Assembly (NCBI RefSeq): GCF_028553765.1
Contig: NZ_CP067134.1
Span: 1,655,001-1,719,000 of the forward strand
DNA length: 64,000 nt
Direction: 5' to 3'
Origin: Paracoccus stylophorae
Lineage (GTDB): Bacteria; Pseudomonadota; Alphaproteobacteria; Rhodobacterales; Rhodobacteraceae
In this document: positions 1 to 8,130 of the stretch, piece by piece
Layout: each line of letters opens with the position of its first letter
Position numbering within the stretch: position 1 is the first letter of the stretch
The notes under the pieces: model-generated
Seen by the model: only the letters and a program-made list of their open reading frames with translations
Database searches by the model: none
Told to the model about the DNA's origin: nothing
Made by a program: the position numbers and the translations under genes

Positions 1-676
1 TCAGGAATTTTCCGGCCGTCGCGATGTGTTCTTCCGCGAGTTTGTTCGGCATCTGGGTCTGGCTTTCGGTTCGCTTGCGGCGGCGGCGGTGATCGGCTTT
101 CCGCTGGGCATCCTGTGTCACAATCGCGCGAAACTGCGGAGCGCGACACTGCCGGTGCTCAGCTTCCTGCAGACCATCCCGTCGCTTGCCATGTTCGGAT
201 TGATGATCCCGATCCTCGGCTGGGTCGGCAACACGGTGCCGGGCGCGCAGGCAATCGGCATCGCGGGGATCGGCTTTGCCCCCGCATTCCTTGCCCTGTT
301 GCTTTATTCACTGCTGCCGGTGGTGGGCAATACGGTTGCGGGGCTTGCGTCCACGCCGCCCGCCGCGCTCGAGGCGGCGCGCGGCATGGGAATGACGCCG
401 GCGCAGCGTCTGTTGCGTGTCGAATTGCCGCTTGGTCTGCCGATCATCCTGACGGGTCTGCGCATCGTGCTGGTGCAGAATATCGGCCTTGCCGTCATTG
501 CCGGACTGATCGGGGGCGGCGGGTTCGGCACGTTCGTGTTTCAGGGGCTGAACCAGACGGCGACCGACCTGATCCTGCTGGGGGCGCTGCCCACAGTCGT
601 GCTGGCTCTGACCGCGGCGATCGTGATGGATATCCTGGTCGAACTTACCCGACGCACACCCGAGGCGACACGATGA
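1..676 (+). CDS. Osmoprotectant-type ABC transporter permease (YehW/OpuCB-like), 5'-partial
   Basis: Inner-membrane permease of a glycine betaine/choline/carnitine-class ABC importer. The frame is open to the left edge of the window, so the first codons are missing; a GTG at 26 is internal-looking rather than a convincing start. Several hydrophobic membrane segments are visible. The permease EAA loop is present as EAARGMGMTPAQRLLRVELP, where the ATPase docks. Its stop overlaps the start of the ATPase gene (ATGA at 673-676), so the two are probably translationally coupled. The permease-ATPase-permease order matches the yeh/osm type systems. No substrate-binding protein is in the window; it is presumably upstream. 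Family assignment is confident, substrate is inferred. Confidence 0.9.
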   Translation, partial: QEFSGRRDVFFREFVRHLGLAFGSLAAAAVIGFPLGILCHNRAKLRSATLPVLSFLQTIPSLAMFGLMIPILGWVGNTVPGAQAIGIAGIGFAPAFLALLLYSLLPVVGNTVAGLASTPPAALEAARGMGMTPAQRLLRVELPLGLPIILTGLRIVLVQNIGLAVIAGLIGGGGFGTFVFQGLNQTATDLILLGALPTVVLALTAAIVMDILVELTRRTPEATR

Positions 677-1608
677 TCGAGATCGACAGCATCACCAAGA
701 CCTATGGCACGGTAAACGCGGTCGACGCGGTGTCGATGACGGTTGAAACCGGGACGATCACCGTGATTGTCGGAACCTCGGGTTCTGGCAAGACCACGCT
801 GTTGCGCATGATCAACCGGCTTGAAGAGCCGACATCGGGCGAAGTGCGCATCAACGGCACATCCACCCTGTCGGTCCGGCCGCACATCCTGCGGCGGCGG
901 ATCGGCTATGCCATTCAGGGGCACGGCCTGTTTCCTCACCATACGGTGGCGCGCAATATCGGCGCGGTGCCCGAACTGCTGAAATGGTCGAAGGACAAGA
1001 TCAGTGCGCGCGTCGACGAACTGCTTTTGCTGTTTTCAATGGACCCCGCCCGGTTTCGCGACCGCTTTCCGGCCGAATTGTCGGGTGGCCAGCAACAGCG
1101 TGTCGGGGTGGCGCGCGCGCTGGCCTCGCGGCCCGATCTGTTGCTGATGGATGAACCGTTCGGCGCATTGGACCCGATCATCAGAACGCGCGCGCAAGAG
1201 GACCTGCGCCACATCCAGCGCCGGCTGGGCTCGACCATCATGCTGGTGACGCACGACATGGAGGAGGCCATCCGTCTGGGTGACCGCGTGGCGGTGATGG
1301 ACGCTGGCAAGCTGGTGCAATACGCCCCGCCCGCCGAGATCATCGCCCGCCCTGCCACGGACTTCGTGGCAGACATGGTCGGAGATGTCGAACGTCCGTT
1401 GCGGCTGCTGTCGCTGATCGCCGTGTCGGAGGTCACCGAGCCGGGCGAGGCCGAGGGAGAGGCTATTGCGGAAACCGCAAGCCTGCGGAACGCGCTTTCT
1501 GCATGCCTGTGGACCGGCCGCACCGCACTTCCCGTGACCAGGGATGGCGCGCCTGTCGGGCGGGTCACGCTTGCGGCGATCCGCGCCCGGGCCGGGGCCC
1601 ACGCATGA
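673..1608 (+). CDS. Osmoprotectant-type ABC transporter ATP-binding protein (YehX/OpuCA-like)
   Basis: Cytoplasmic ATPase (311 aa) energising the importer formed with the flanking permeases. Visible motifs are Walker A GTSGSGKTT, the Q-loop region, signature LSGGQQQRVGVARAL, Walker B LLLMDEPFGALDP and the H-loop VTHDMEEA. After about residue 230 there is a short C-terminal region resembling one degenerate CBS repeat, as in OpuCA-type subunits where it senses ionic strength. The ATG at 673 overlaps the stop of the previous gene, and its own stop overlaps the next start (ATGA at 1605-1608), so all three genes form one tight operon. Betaine/choline class is inferred from order and similarity. 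Confidence 0.93.
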   Translation: MIEIDSITKTYGTVNAVDAVSMTVETGTITVIVGTSGSGKTTLLRMINRLEEPTSGEVRINGTSTLSVRPHILRRRIGYAIQGHGLFPHHTVARNIGAVPELLKWSKDKISARVDELLLLFSMDPARFRDRFPAELSGGQQQRVGVARALASRPDLLLMDEPFGALDPIIRTRAQEDLRHIQRRLGSTIMLVTHDMEEAIRLGDRVAVMDAGKLVQYAPPAEIIARPATDFVADMVGDVERPLRLLSLIAVSEVTEPGEAEGEAIAETASLRNALSACLWTGRTALPVTRDGAPVGRVTLAAIRARAGAHA

Positions 1609-2339
1609 AGATCGGGCTGTTCCTTCGCCCCGTGCTGATCGCGCTTCTGCTGGCACTGGTTCTGCGGCCCGAATGGTTCATCCCTGCCTTTGCGCCCTTC
1701 GCACCCGAGGGCGGACCGGTGATCTATCAGCGGGCTTCGCTGCTGTCCCTGTCGCTCAGTCACCTTGTTCTTGTGGCGGTTGCCTCGGCCGCTGCGACGA
1801 TCGTGGCTGTGACGCTTGCCATTCTCGTGACGCGCCCGGCCGGTGCGGCGTTCCGGCCGCTGTCGCGCACGATCACCAACATGGGTCAGACCTTTCCTCC
1901 GGTCGCCGTTCTGGCGCTGGCGGTGCCGGCCTTGGGCTTTGGTGCCAAGCCGACGCTGGTCGCGCTGTTCCTGTACGGCTTGCTGCCGATTTTCGAAAAC
2001 GCGGTCACTGCGCTGACAAACCTGCCGCGCGCCACGATGGAGGCCGCACGCGGCATCGGTCTCAGCCGCTGGCAACGCCTCTTGCGGGTCGAACTGCCGC
2101 TGGCGTTGCCGGTGACGCTGACGGGCATACGCCTGTCTGTCGTCATTGCACTGGGCACGGCCACCATCGGCTCGACCGTCGCGGCCCGAACTCTGGGAGA
2201 GGTGATCATCGCCGGACTTCTGACCAACAACACCGCTTACGTCCTGCAGGGCGGATTGATCGTCGGGCTTTTCGCCGTGCTGATCTATGACGGTCTCGTC
2301 CAGCTTGAATTGCACCTTGCCCGGCGGATGGGTGGATAA
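1605..2339 (+). CDS. Osmoprotectant-type ABC transporter permease (YehY/OpuCD-like)
   Basis: Second permease subunit (244 aa) of the same importer. An N-terminal hydrophobic segment lies in residues 5-20, followed by a periplasmic stretch and about five more membrane segments. The EAA loop is seen as EAARGIGLSRWQRLLRVELP, nearly identical to that of the first permease, which supports a heterodimeric channel. The start at 1605 overlaps the ATPase stop by four bases. Last gene of the operon; beyond it lie a gene remnant and an insertion sequence, so any downstream partner has been lost or displaced. Confidence 0.92.
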   Translation: MKIGLFLRPVLIALLLALVLRPEWFIPAFAPFAPEGGPVIYQRASLLSLSLSHLVLVAVASAAATIVAVTLAILVTRPAGAAFRPLSRTITNMGQTFPPVAVLALAVPALGFGAKPTLVALFLYGLLPIFENAVTALTNLPRATMEAARGIGLSRWQRLLRVELPLALPVTLTGIRLSVVIALGTATIGSTVAARTLGEVIIAGLLTNNTAYVLQGGLIVGLFAVLIYDGLVQLELHLARRMGG

Positions 2340-2683
2340 GGCATTCTCTCGGGCTGCGGCAACACGGCATGTCCGGCGGCGTTCGTCGCGGGGGCTTGTC
2401 GCGCCAGGCCGGCGATGCCGCGCGGATCTTCATCGGGCATACCGCGCATCTCGGCGCGCCGCTCGGGTGACAGGTCAGCGTCCTGGATCGTCAGCACGTC
2501 TGTCGGTTCGAAATCTGCGTCGTCGGAGGTTTCGGACGAGCGTTCGGGACCAGAGGTTGAGCGTCGCGTGACGCGCAGCGCGTATCTGGTCTCGGGCGGA
2601 TTGAAGAACCCGGCTTCCGTGAAGGGGATGATCGCCCATTTTCGAGCCTCTCTGGCAAAGCTTATCCGGCGACCGGGACGCAC
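2285..2683 (-). pseudogene. Remnant of an unrecognised protein, next to the IS5 element
   Basis: A reading frame of 132 codons on the minus strand whose amino-terminal half looks protein-like (FTEAGFFNPPETRYALRVTR) and is followed by an acidic, Pro/Ala-rich tail. The 3' end runs 55 bp into the permease gene on the other strand. No natural start is visible; the frame opens at the boundary with the IS5 element at about 2690-2745, as expected if the 5' part was lost on insertion. I do not recognise the family. It may also be chance coding in GC-rich DNA. Confidence 0.3.
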
Positions 2684-3494
2684 CCGGTCGTTCGTTCTTG
2701 GACGAGACGGAAAGTGGAAGAGGGGTAGCCGCTTGGCTGGGATGCGGACTCATAATGTCTGGTCCAGAGGCGTGTGCAGGCCATGAGTACGGCGGCGAGG
2801 TAGTTTCTTGCCGACTTCTCGTATCGCGTTGCGATCTTGCGGAAGTGTTTGAGCTTGTTGAAGAACCGCTCGACGAGGTTGCGCTGGCGGTAGATTGCGG
2901 GATCAACCGAGCGCTGTATCTTGCGGTCGCGCTGGGTAGGGATATGGCTGCGCCCGCCATGGGCCGCGATCAGATCGAGGATGGCTCGGGCGTCGTAGCC
3001 CCTGTCGGCCACGACATCGCCAGGTGTCGGATGGGTGGCAAGAAGCTTCGCCACGGCTGCCTTGTCAGAGGCCTGCCCCGGCGACAGGGTGATCGCCAGC
3101 GGCAAGCCACGATGGTCGACCATGGCATTGATCTTGGTGCTCCGTCCGCCACGAGAACGGCCAAGGGTGTGATCCGCCCCCCTTTTTGCGCCGCTGCCTG
3201 CTGGTGCGCGCGAATGATGGAACTGTCGATGAATTGCATGCTGTCGGGGGATTTTTCCGAAAAGGCTTCAAACACCTGCACCCATACCCCCGCCTTGGCC
3301 CAGCGGTTGAAGCGGTTGTAGACCGTCGTGTAAGGGCCGTAGCGCTCGGACAGATCGCGCCAGGGCGAGCCGGTTCTCAGCACCCAGAAAATGCCATGCA
3401 GAACCCGCCGATCATCCACCCGCGCCATATTGGGAAGAAGTGGCTGGATCAGCCCCCACTCGAAATCCGTCAGATCGAACCGTGCCATCACCAT
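2662..3494 (-). CDS. IS5-family transposase, two frames joined by a -1 frameshift
   Basis: DDE transposase catalysing cut-and-paste transposition. Frame A starts at 3494 and runs to 2970; frame B is readable from before 3180 to 2662. The protein is continuous only if the ribosome slips -1 on the run AAAAAGGGGGG (3177-3187, minus strand), the usual IS427-group arrangement. Catalytic residues are visible: D in QFIDSSIIRAH, D in VVADRGYDA, E in RNLVERFFNKLKHF, with the following Y-R-E-K signature. The expected C terminus is near WTRHYES; the frame then reads past the likely IS end into flanking DNA before stopping, so the last 25 or so residues are probably adventitious. Possibly still active. 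Confidence 0.85.
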
Positions 3495-3520
3495 CTCCGT
3501 TCATGGAGAACGTGAATCAT
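2745..3520 (-). mobile_element. IS5-family (IS427-like) insertion sequence, approximate ends
   Basis: Insertion sequence recognised from its transposase. The ends are not resolved with certainty. GACTCATAAT near 2750 and, reading inward from the other side, GATTCACGTT near 3518 share 6 of 10 bases and lie just outside the transposase core, so they are my candidate terminal repeats. No convincing target duplication was seen. The element separates the ABC operon from the 4-8 kb locus. Confidence 0.7.
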
Positions 3521-3929
3521 AAACAGTCACACAAGGGAATCCTATTAGTGAGTACGGAACCTAGACGCGGTGGCCATGCCTACAAACATCCCAGGCTCCT
3601 GATCCTGACGGAGCAGGCGGGGCAGGGACCTGATTGCGACGTCTGGTCGCCCTGATGCTGCTCATCTCAGTTCCTTCCGGCAGTGTCCTGTGGCTGGAAT
3701 TGGGTGGCTTGAAGCTGAAGAGACGTCAACCAGGGCAGGATCTGCGGAGCGAGCCCGCGATGATTGGCCAGCCGGCGCCAGCAGAAAAAGACTAAGTTTT
3801 TGAAATCATTGTGTTGGAAGCCTGGCGCCCGGCATGGATGGTCATCAATCATGTGTATAATGGTCAAAAAAGCCCGAAAATGGTCATTTATTAAGGGGTC
3901 GGACAGAACCCACCAATTCTACACCAATT
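3521..3929. other. Intergenic stretch without a recognisable gene
   Basis: No convincing coding sequence on either strand. The right part is AT-richer than its surroundings (3780-3900). The stretch GGTCGGACAGAACCCACC at about 3897-3914 resembles an insertion-sequence terminus and parallels the IS30 right end found just before the second repeat copy at 9369-9384. It is probably scar tissue of earlier insertions. Confidence 0.4.
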
Positions 3930-4088
3930 GTTGTCACCAAGTTAAAATGTCGCGTTGCCAGCCATTTAGAGATGTCGCTACCGGCGCGAAGAGGCGATGA
4001 GCCGGCCCCGGCCCGCTCTCTCCACAAAGGGCCGTAGGTACGGGGCCGGCGGCGGTCACGATGATGCGCGAAGGTCAGCAATGCGGAC
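3930..4088. repeat. 159-bp dispersed repeat, copy A, with nested hairpin
   Basis: Matches 9396-9554 base for base without gaps, with about seven differences by eye, in the same orientation. It contains an inverted repeat, GCCGGCCCCG (4001-4010) against CGGGGCCGGC (4041-4050), enclosing a second pair, GGCCC (4010-4014) and GGGCC (4029-4033). Sharp ends at GTTGTCACC and near TGCGGAC suggest a discrete element or the preserved end of a larger mobile element. Reading frames across it are not convincing proteins. Confidence 0.8.
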
Positions 4089-4333
4089 CTTCCAGACCTT
4101 CGCTGCAAGTGCGCCAAAATGTGACCTTCACCGTCCTATGGCGTTTTTCCTATGGCGCTATGTGACGTTATTAGGGCGAGTTCAGGGCTTGCCCTGGCTC
4201 AAACCTGCTCTGACTTGATGACGGTCAGCTGTGTGGTCCGGCAGCACTCGGCCAATCTGCAGTTCTACAGAAGCTCGATCACCCGTAGGTGCGCATTTTG
4301 GGATGCTCCTTACCGGGCAGGAACTCATTCTAT
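4089..4333. other. Intergenic DNA between the repeat and the proC-like gene
   Basis: No supported gene. With the repeat it makes a gene-free block from 3521 to 4333. The proC-like gene ends here, so it would hold that operon's terminator, but I see no clear hairpin followed by a T run. Confidence 0.35.
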
Positions 4334-5140
4334 TTACTGGCTCAACTCCACGCTACGTTGCCGTGCCGCGTCGACTGACCTCCGCATGAGATCATTCAAG
4401 GCCCCTGTCGTACGCAGAGGACCGAGCCCTGCGGCAGTTGTTCCACCCTTGGATGTCACGGCTTTGCGCAGAGCGGTCGCATCGGCGCCGGGGCGTCCGA
4501 GCATCGCTCCGGCCCCGGCCACCGTCTGCAAGGCCAGCACACGGGCCAAATCGGCCGGTATTCCCAACTGCGTTCCTGCCTCGGCAAGCGCCTCCGCCAC
4601 GGCAAAGACGTAGGCGGGACCAGATCCTGAAAGGCCCGTTACCACATGCAGCAAGTCTTCTTCCGGCAGGTCCACCACCGTTCCCACGGTTTCGAACAGG
4701 TCACGGACCAACCTGATCGGGTCGGCGTCTGTCGCGGCGTTCGCAAACAGCGCTGTCACCCCCGCGCCCACGGCAGCAGGCTGGTTTGGCATGACCCGAA
4801 CAACTGGCGTCTCCGTCCCTAAATGCGTCTCGAACAGGCTGACAGGCGCACCGGCGGCAATAGACACGACTACCGTCTGGCCGTTGCCGAACTGCGTCAG
4901 ATCGGGCAGCACGCGGTCCAGGATTTGCGGCTTTGTCGCAATCACGAGCGCAGCAAGGTCGGTGGGGAAATCCGCGTTCAGGTTTAAATCGTCCCGCGCA
5001 CGCAGCCAATCGGAGGGGTTCGGATCGCGCACGAAAATGCTGTCAGAGGCGATGCCCCTTGCCATCCATCCCTCCAGCAATGCCTTGCCCATGAACCCGC
5101 AGCTGACAAGGCCCAAACCGCGCTTATCGAACGGCTGCAT
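4334..5140 (-). CDS. proC: Pyrroline-5-carboxylate reductase-like protein
   Basis: 268-aa NAD(P)-dependent imine reductase of the ProC family, which reduces a cyclic imine such as 1-pyrroline-5-carboxylate to proline. The family signatures MPNQPAAVGAG and TGLSGSGPAYVF are intact. Two normally conserved spots differ: the Rossmann glycine loop reads SCGFMG rather than GxGxMG, and the loop usually read as SPGGTT is SKGGTT. Its ATG overlaps the stop of the class IV aminotransferase by one base (TAATG), so it is the last gene of that operon. The setting beside an aminotransferase and a solute receptor points to catabolism of an imported amine or amino acid rather than housekeeping proline synthesis, so the substrate may not be pyrroline-5-carboxylate. 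Confidence 0.85.
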   Translation of the reverse strand: MQPFDKRGLGLVSCGFMGKALLEGWMARGIASDSIFVRDPNPSDWLRARDDLNLNADFPTDLAALVIATKPQILDRVLPDLTQFGNGQTVVVSIAAGAPVSLFETHLGTETPVVRVMPNQPAAVGAGVTALFANAATDADPIRLVRDLFETVGTVVDLPEEDLLHVVTGLSGSGPAYVFAVAEALAEAGTQLGIPADLARVLALQTVAGAGAMLGRPGADATALRKAVTSKGGTTAAGLGPLRTTGALNDLMRRSVDAARQRSVELSQ

Positions 5141-6069
5141 TACGCGTCACTCGTAGTGCGTTTTATGAGGTCCTTGTAGAATTGGCGCAACTTGCGGGTC
5201 ATCGGGCGGTCGCCATTGCCGATGGGCTTCCCGTCGATGCTGGCCACCGGTGTTTGCGCACCGAAGGTGCCGGTGAGAAACGCCTCGTCCGCTCCATAAG
5301 CCTCGTAGAGGGAATAGTTCTTTTCGAAGACAGGAATACCGTTCTCGCGGCACAGGTCGATCACCTTTTGCCGCGTGACCCCGTTCATGCAGTAGTCCCC
5401 GGTCGACGTCCAGACCTCGCCCCGGCGCACGATGAAGAAGTTGCAGGCATTGGTGGTGTTCACGAACCCGTGCGGGTCCAGCATCAATGCCTCATCCGCA
5501 CCCGCTTCTTCCGCCTGAAGGCAGGCTATGATGCAGTTGAGTTTGGAATGGCTGTTCAACTTGGCATCCTGGCTCATCGGCAGACCGCGGACCTGCGGCA
5601 CCGTTGCCAGCCGGATGCCCTTGCTGCTCAGGCTGTCGACCGGTTTGGAATGTTCCATGATCAGCACCAATGTCGGACCCGACCGGCTGAGGCTGGGATG
5701 CTGGAACGGCTTGTCCTTGATCCCGCGCGTCAGCATCAGTCGACAATGCACGTCGTCTGTCATCCCGTTCGCAGCGGCGGTTCGATTGAGCGCATCCAGC
5801 ATCTCATCCTTGGTCATGCCGACGTCGATGGACACCGTTTTGCAGGAGTTGAAAAAGCGGTCCATGTGTTCTTCGAAGAACGCCCATTTCCCGTTGTAGA
5901 GCCGCAATCCTTCCCACATCCCGTCGCCCAGCATGAATCCGGCATCGTAGACCGACACCTTTGCGTCATCGCGATGCACGATCTCGCCGTTGATGTAGAT
6001 CTTGACGTCCTTGTTACGGGCGTCCTGTTCGGCATCGTGAGTTGTGTGGCTTTCTTTTTCCGAATTCAT
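5140..6069 (-). CDS. Fold-type IV (class IV) PLP aminotransferase, BCAT/DAAT-like
   Basis: 309-aa PLP enzyme of the branched-chain/D-amino-acid aminotransferase family. The catalytic lysine is likely the K of LNSHSKLN, and the N-terminal region DDAKVSVYDAGFMLGDGMWE is typical of the family. An oddity is that the segment normally reading G-[YF]-[VI]-x-E-G-x-x-x-N-[LI]-F is GFVNTTNACNFF here. The conserved Glu that contacts the PLP pyridine nitrogen is thus replaced by Thr. The first 20 residues are a charged extension. It lies 54 bp downstream of the TAXI receptor gene and overlaps the proC-like gene, so the three form one operon. Function is probably transamination of an imported compound, possibly a D-amino acid; activity is uncertain given the substitution. 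Confidence 0.85.
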   Translation of the reverse strand: MNSEKESHTTHDAEQDARNKDVKIYINGEIVHRDDAKVSVYDAGFMLGDGMWEGLRLYNGKWAFFEEHMDRFFNSCKTVSIDVGMTKDEMLDALNRTAAANGMTDDVHCRLMLTRGIKDKPFQHPSLSRSGPTLVLIMEHSKPVDSLSSKGIRLATVPQVRGLPMSQDAKLNSHSKLNCIIACLQAEEAGADEALMLDPHGFVNTTNACNFFIVRRGEVWTSTGDYCMNGVTRQKVIDLCRENGIPVFEKNYSLYEAYGADEAFLTGTFGAQTPVASIDGKPIGNGDRPMTRKLRQFYKDLIKRTTSDA

Positions 6070-6123
6070 GGGGCTGGACCTTGATCAATGACATGGGTAG
6101 CCGCACCGAATCGCCGGTGCGGC

Positions 6124-7092
6124 CTACATCCAGCCGCGCTCCTTGTAATAGCGGATCGCCCCTTCGTGCAGCGGTGCAATGATCCCGTTCGAGATCATGT
6201 CCTCTTCCTTGAGGTTCGCGAATGCAGGATGCAGACCCTTGAAGCGATCGAAGTTGTCGAACAGCGCCTTGACCACCGCATAGACCGCATCGTCGCTTGT
6301 ATTCGCCGAGGTGACCAACGTGGCCAGAGGACCATAGCTCTGGATCTCGTCGGGCTGACCCTTGTACAGACCGGCGGGAATGGTCGCTTTGGAATAAAAG
6401 ACGGTCTCGTCCACTAGCTTGTCCACCTCGGGCCCATCCACCTGAAGAAAGACGGTGTCGCACGACACGGTTGCTTCGGTGATATTGCCGACAGGGTGCC
6501 CCGCCGAGAACATGATTGCGTCGACCTTATTGTCGCACAATGCCGCCGATTGCTCGGCCGATTTCAGTTCCGATGCCAGTGCCAATTCGCTGACCTTGAT
6601 CCCGATCGCGTCCAGCAACACCTCGGCCGTGGCGCGCGACCCTGACCCGGGATTGCCGATGTTCACCCTTTTGCCACGCAGGTCCTGCATCGTTTCGATA
6701 TCCGCATCCACGCGGGCAAGGATTGTCACCACGTCGGCATGGGCCGACAGCACCGACCGCAGTTCCTCGTTGGGACCACTGTCGGCAAACGTGCTGGTCC
6801 CGTTCAGCGCGTGAAACTGCCAATCGGATTGGACGATCCCGAAATCCAGGTCGCCGGCCCGAATGCCATTGAGATTTGCGATCGAACCGCCGGTTGCGGG
6901 GGCGGTGCATTTGAAACCGTTTTCGGCGCTCTCTCGATTGACCAACTGGCATAACGATTGGCCGACGACGTAATAGACGCCCGTCTGGCCTGCGGTTCCG
7001 ATGGCTATGAATTCCTGAGCTTGAGCGCCGGGGGCAGTAAGCCCCATCAATCCGAAACCGGCGATTGCAGCGATCCGCGGGATGATTGTCAT
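6124..7092 (-). CDS. TAXI-family TRAP solute receptor, orphan
   Basis: 322-aa periplasmic binding protein of the TRAP-associated extracytoplasmic immunogenic (TAXI) family. A signal peptide covers about residues 1-25, ending near AQAQEF. Typical blocks are TAGQTGVYYVVGQSLCQLVN, CTAPATGGSIANLNGIRAGD and GKRVNIGNPGSGSRAT. It is clearly paralogous to the receptor at 36851-37825 over its whole length, including the C-terminal FDNFDRFKGLHPAFA. No TRAP membrane component is adjacent, so it would need to borrow one, possibly the fused permease at 37910-40738. First gene of an operon with the class IV aminotransferase and ProC-like reductase, divergent from the GntR gene. Confidence 0.92.
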   Translation of the reverse strand: MTIIPRIAAIAGFGLMGLTAPGAQAQEFIAIGTAGQTGVYYVVGQSLCQLVNRESAENGFKCTAPATGGSIANLNGIRAGDLDFGIVQSDWQFHALNGTSTFADSGPNEELRSVLSAHADVVTILARVDADIETMQDLRGKRVNIGNPGSGSRATAEVLLDAIGIKVSELALASELKSAEQSAALCDNKVDAIMFSAGHPVGNITEATVSCDTVFLQVDGPEVDKLVDETVFYSKATIPAGLYKGQPDEIQSYGPLATLVTSANTSDDAVYAVVKALFDNFDRFKGLHPAFANLKEEDMISNGIIAPLHEGAIRYYKERGWM

Positions 7093-7204
7093 GGTTTCCT
7101 CCAGTTGGTCGGTTTGTTTTGCAGCGCAGCGACACGGCCGCGGCAGCTTTTGCGGTTAGCCGCATCAATTCGGCAAACGAGACGCTTGTGATTCTCGTAT
7201 AAAC

Positions 7205-7240
7205 TTGTCCTGTAGGATTGACAACAATCCGACAATAAGT
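7205..7240. promoter_or_regulatory. Candidate GntR operator in the divergent promoter region
   Basis: Between the divergent receptor and GntR genes sits a perfect inverted repeat, GGATTG-ACAA-CAATCC (7215-7230). It is flanked by TTGTC (7205-7209) and GACAA (7231-7235), giving a second, asymmetrically spaced dyad. FadR/VanR-type regulators commonly bind such dyads. The position would allow control of both directions. Based on symmetry and location only. Confidence 0.5.
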
Positions 7241-7294
7241 TGTAAGCTTGCCGATTGCTGTCAGTCTCGTCTGCACAGCCGAAAGGAACCCGCA

Positions 7295-7984
7295 TTGGCA
7301 CTCGTCTCAAATACCGAACTGCGCCCCCTCGATGACGGCACTGTCCGCCGCCGGGTCGTACAGTTGCTGACGGACCATATCGTCAGAGGGGATTTCGCTC
7401 CGGGCCAGCGCCTGACCGAACAACAGCTTGCCAACGCGCTCAACGTCAGTCGGGGTCCGCTGCGCGAAGCCATTCGCGAACTGGCCGAAATTGGTTTGCT
7501 GGTGAGCTTGCCCTACAAAGGGCTGTATGTTCGGTCAGTCACCCACAAGGACCTTGAAGAGCTCTACTCGCTCCGCACGGCACTCGAGACCTTTGCCTTC
7601 GAGCGATGCTGGGACAAGCGGACGGATGCGGCCAAGGCCGATTTACGGCAAAGGAGCGCCGATCTCAAAGCCACCATCGACATCGGCCTCGACGGCGCGC
7701 GCGCCATCGAACAGGAACTTCATCTTCACTCCTGGTGCTTTGAGTTAAGTGAGCACAGCCTTTTGATGAAAAGCTGGAAGTCCATGCGCGTTAACGTGTA
7801 TTTCTACTTCTCGCTGCACCAGCAGGCCCTTAACCGAAAGGGTCCGCTACGTCAGTCTCACGATCAGTATGTCGACCGCGCCTGCGGCGACAGCCTCTCC
7901 CTCATGCTTGCGCATCTGAAGGGTCACATGCGTCAAGGGCTTGAGACAACGGTCAACGCCCTGTCAGAAGAGCTTTTTGCATGA
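7295..7984 (+). CDS. GntR-family (FadR/VanR-type) transcriptional regulator
   Basis: 229-aa repressor-type regulator. The N-terminal winged helix-turn-helix shows RLTEQQLANALNVSRGPLRE and REAIRELAEIGLL; the C-terminal all-helical FCD-like domain begins near the segment LEELYSLRTALETFAFERC and would bind a small acid ligand. I choose the TTG at 7295, preceded by GAAAGGA at 7281-7287, over an in-frame start at 7205 that would add an unlikely N terminus. Divergent from the TAXI receptor operon, which it probably controls. Its stop overlaps a downstream ATG (ATGA at 7981-7984), suggesting that a coupled gene once followed. Confidence 0.88.
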   Translation: MALVSNTELRPLDDGTVRRRVVQLLTDHIVRGDFAPGQRLTEQQLANALNVSRGPLREAIRELAEIGLLVSLPYKGLYVRSVTHKDLEELYSLRTALETFAFERCWDKRTDAAKADLRQRSADLKATIDIGLDGARAIEQELHLHSWCFELSEHSLLMKSWKSMRVNVYFYFSLHQQALNRKGPLRQSHDQYVDRACGDSLSLMLAHLKGHMRQGLETTVNALSEELFA

Positions 7985-8130
7985 ACGCACCGACGTCCCC
8001 GCTGCTGGCATCCATGGACCAAGGGTGCCGCGCGATACTGGACGGCTGCTTTCGGGGCAAGAAAAGAACGTGCGCCTGCTTTCCATGCACAGCAGGGGTG
8101 CGACAATTATCAAGACGAGGGGATGACTAA
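7981..8130 (+). pseudogene. Short truncated ORF coupled to the GntR gene
   Basis: 49 codons whose ATG overlaps the GntR stop (ATGA), a sign of a once-coupled downstream gene. It starts MNAPTSPLLASMDQGC and then becomes unconvincing. It ends at 8130, close to where the broken PPOX-type gene on the other strand also loses its homology, so both were probably cut by the same rearrangement. Family not recognised. Confidence 0.3.

Noticed and set aside
3884..4117. 77-codon minus-strand frame through repeat copy A
   Set aside because: Translation of the structured repeat (GPLWRERAGAGSS); no start signal and no independent protein-like character.
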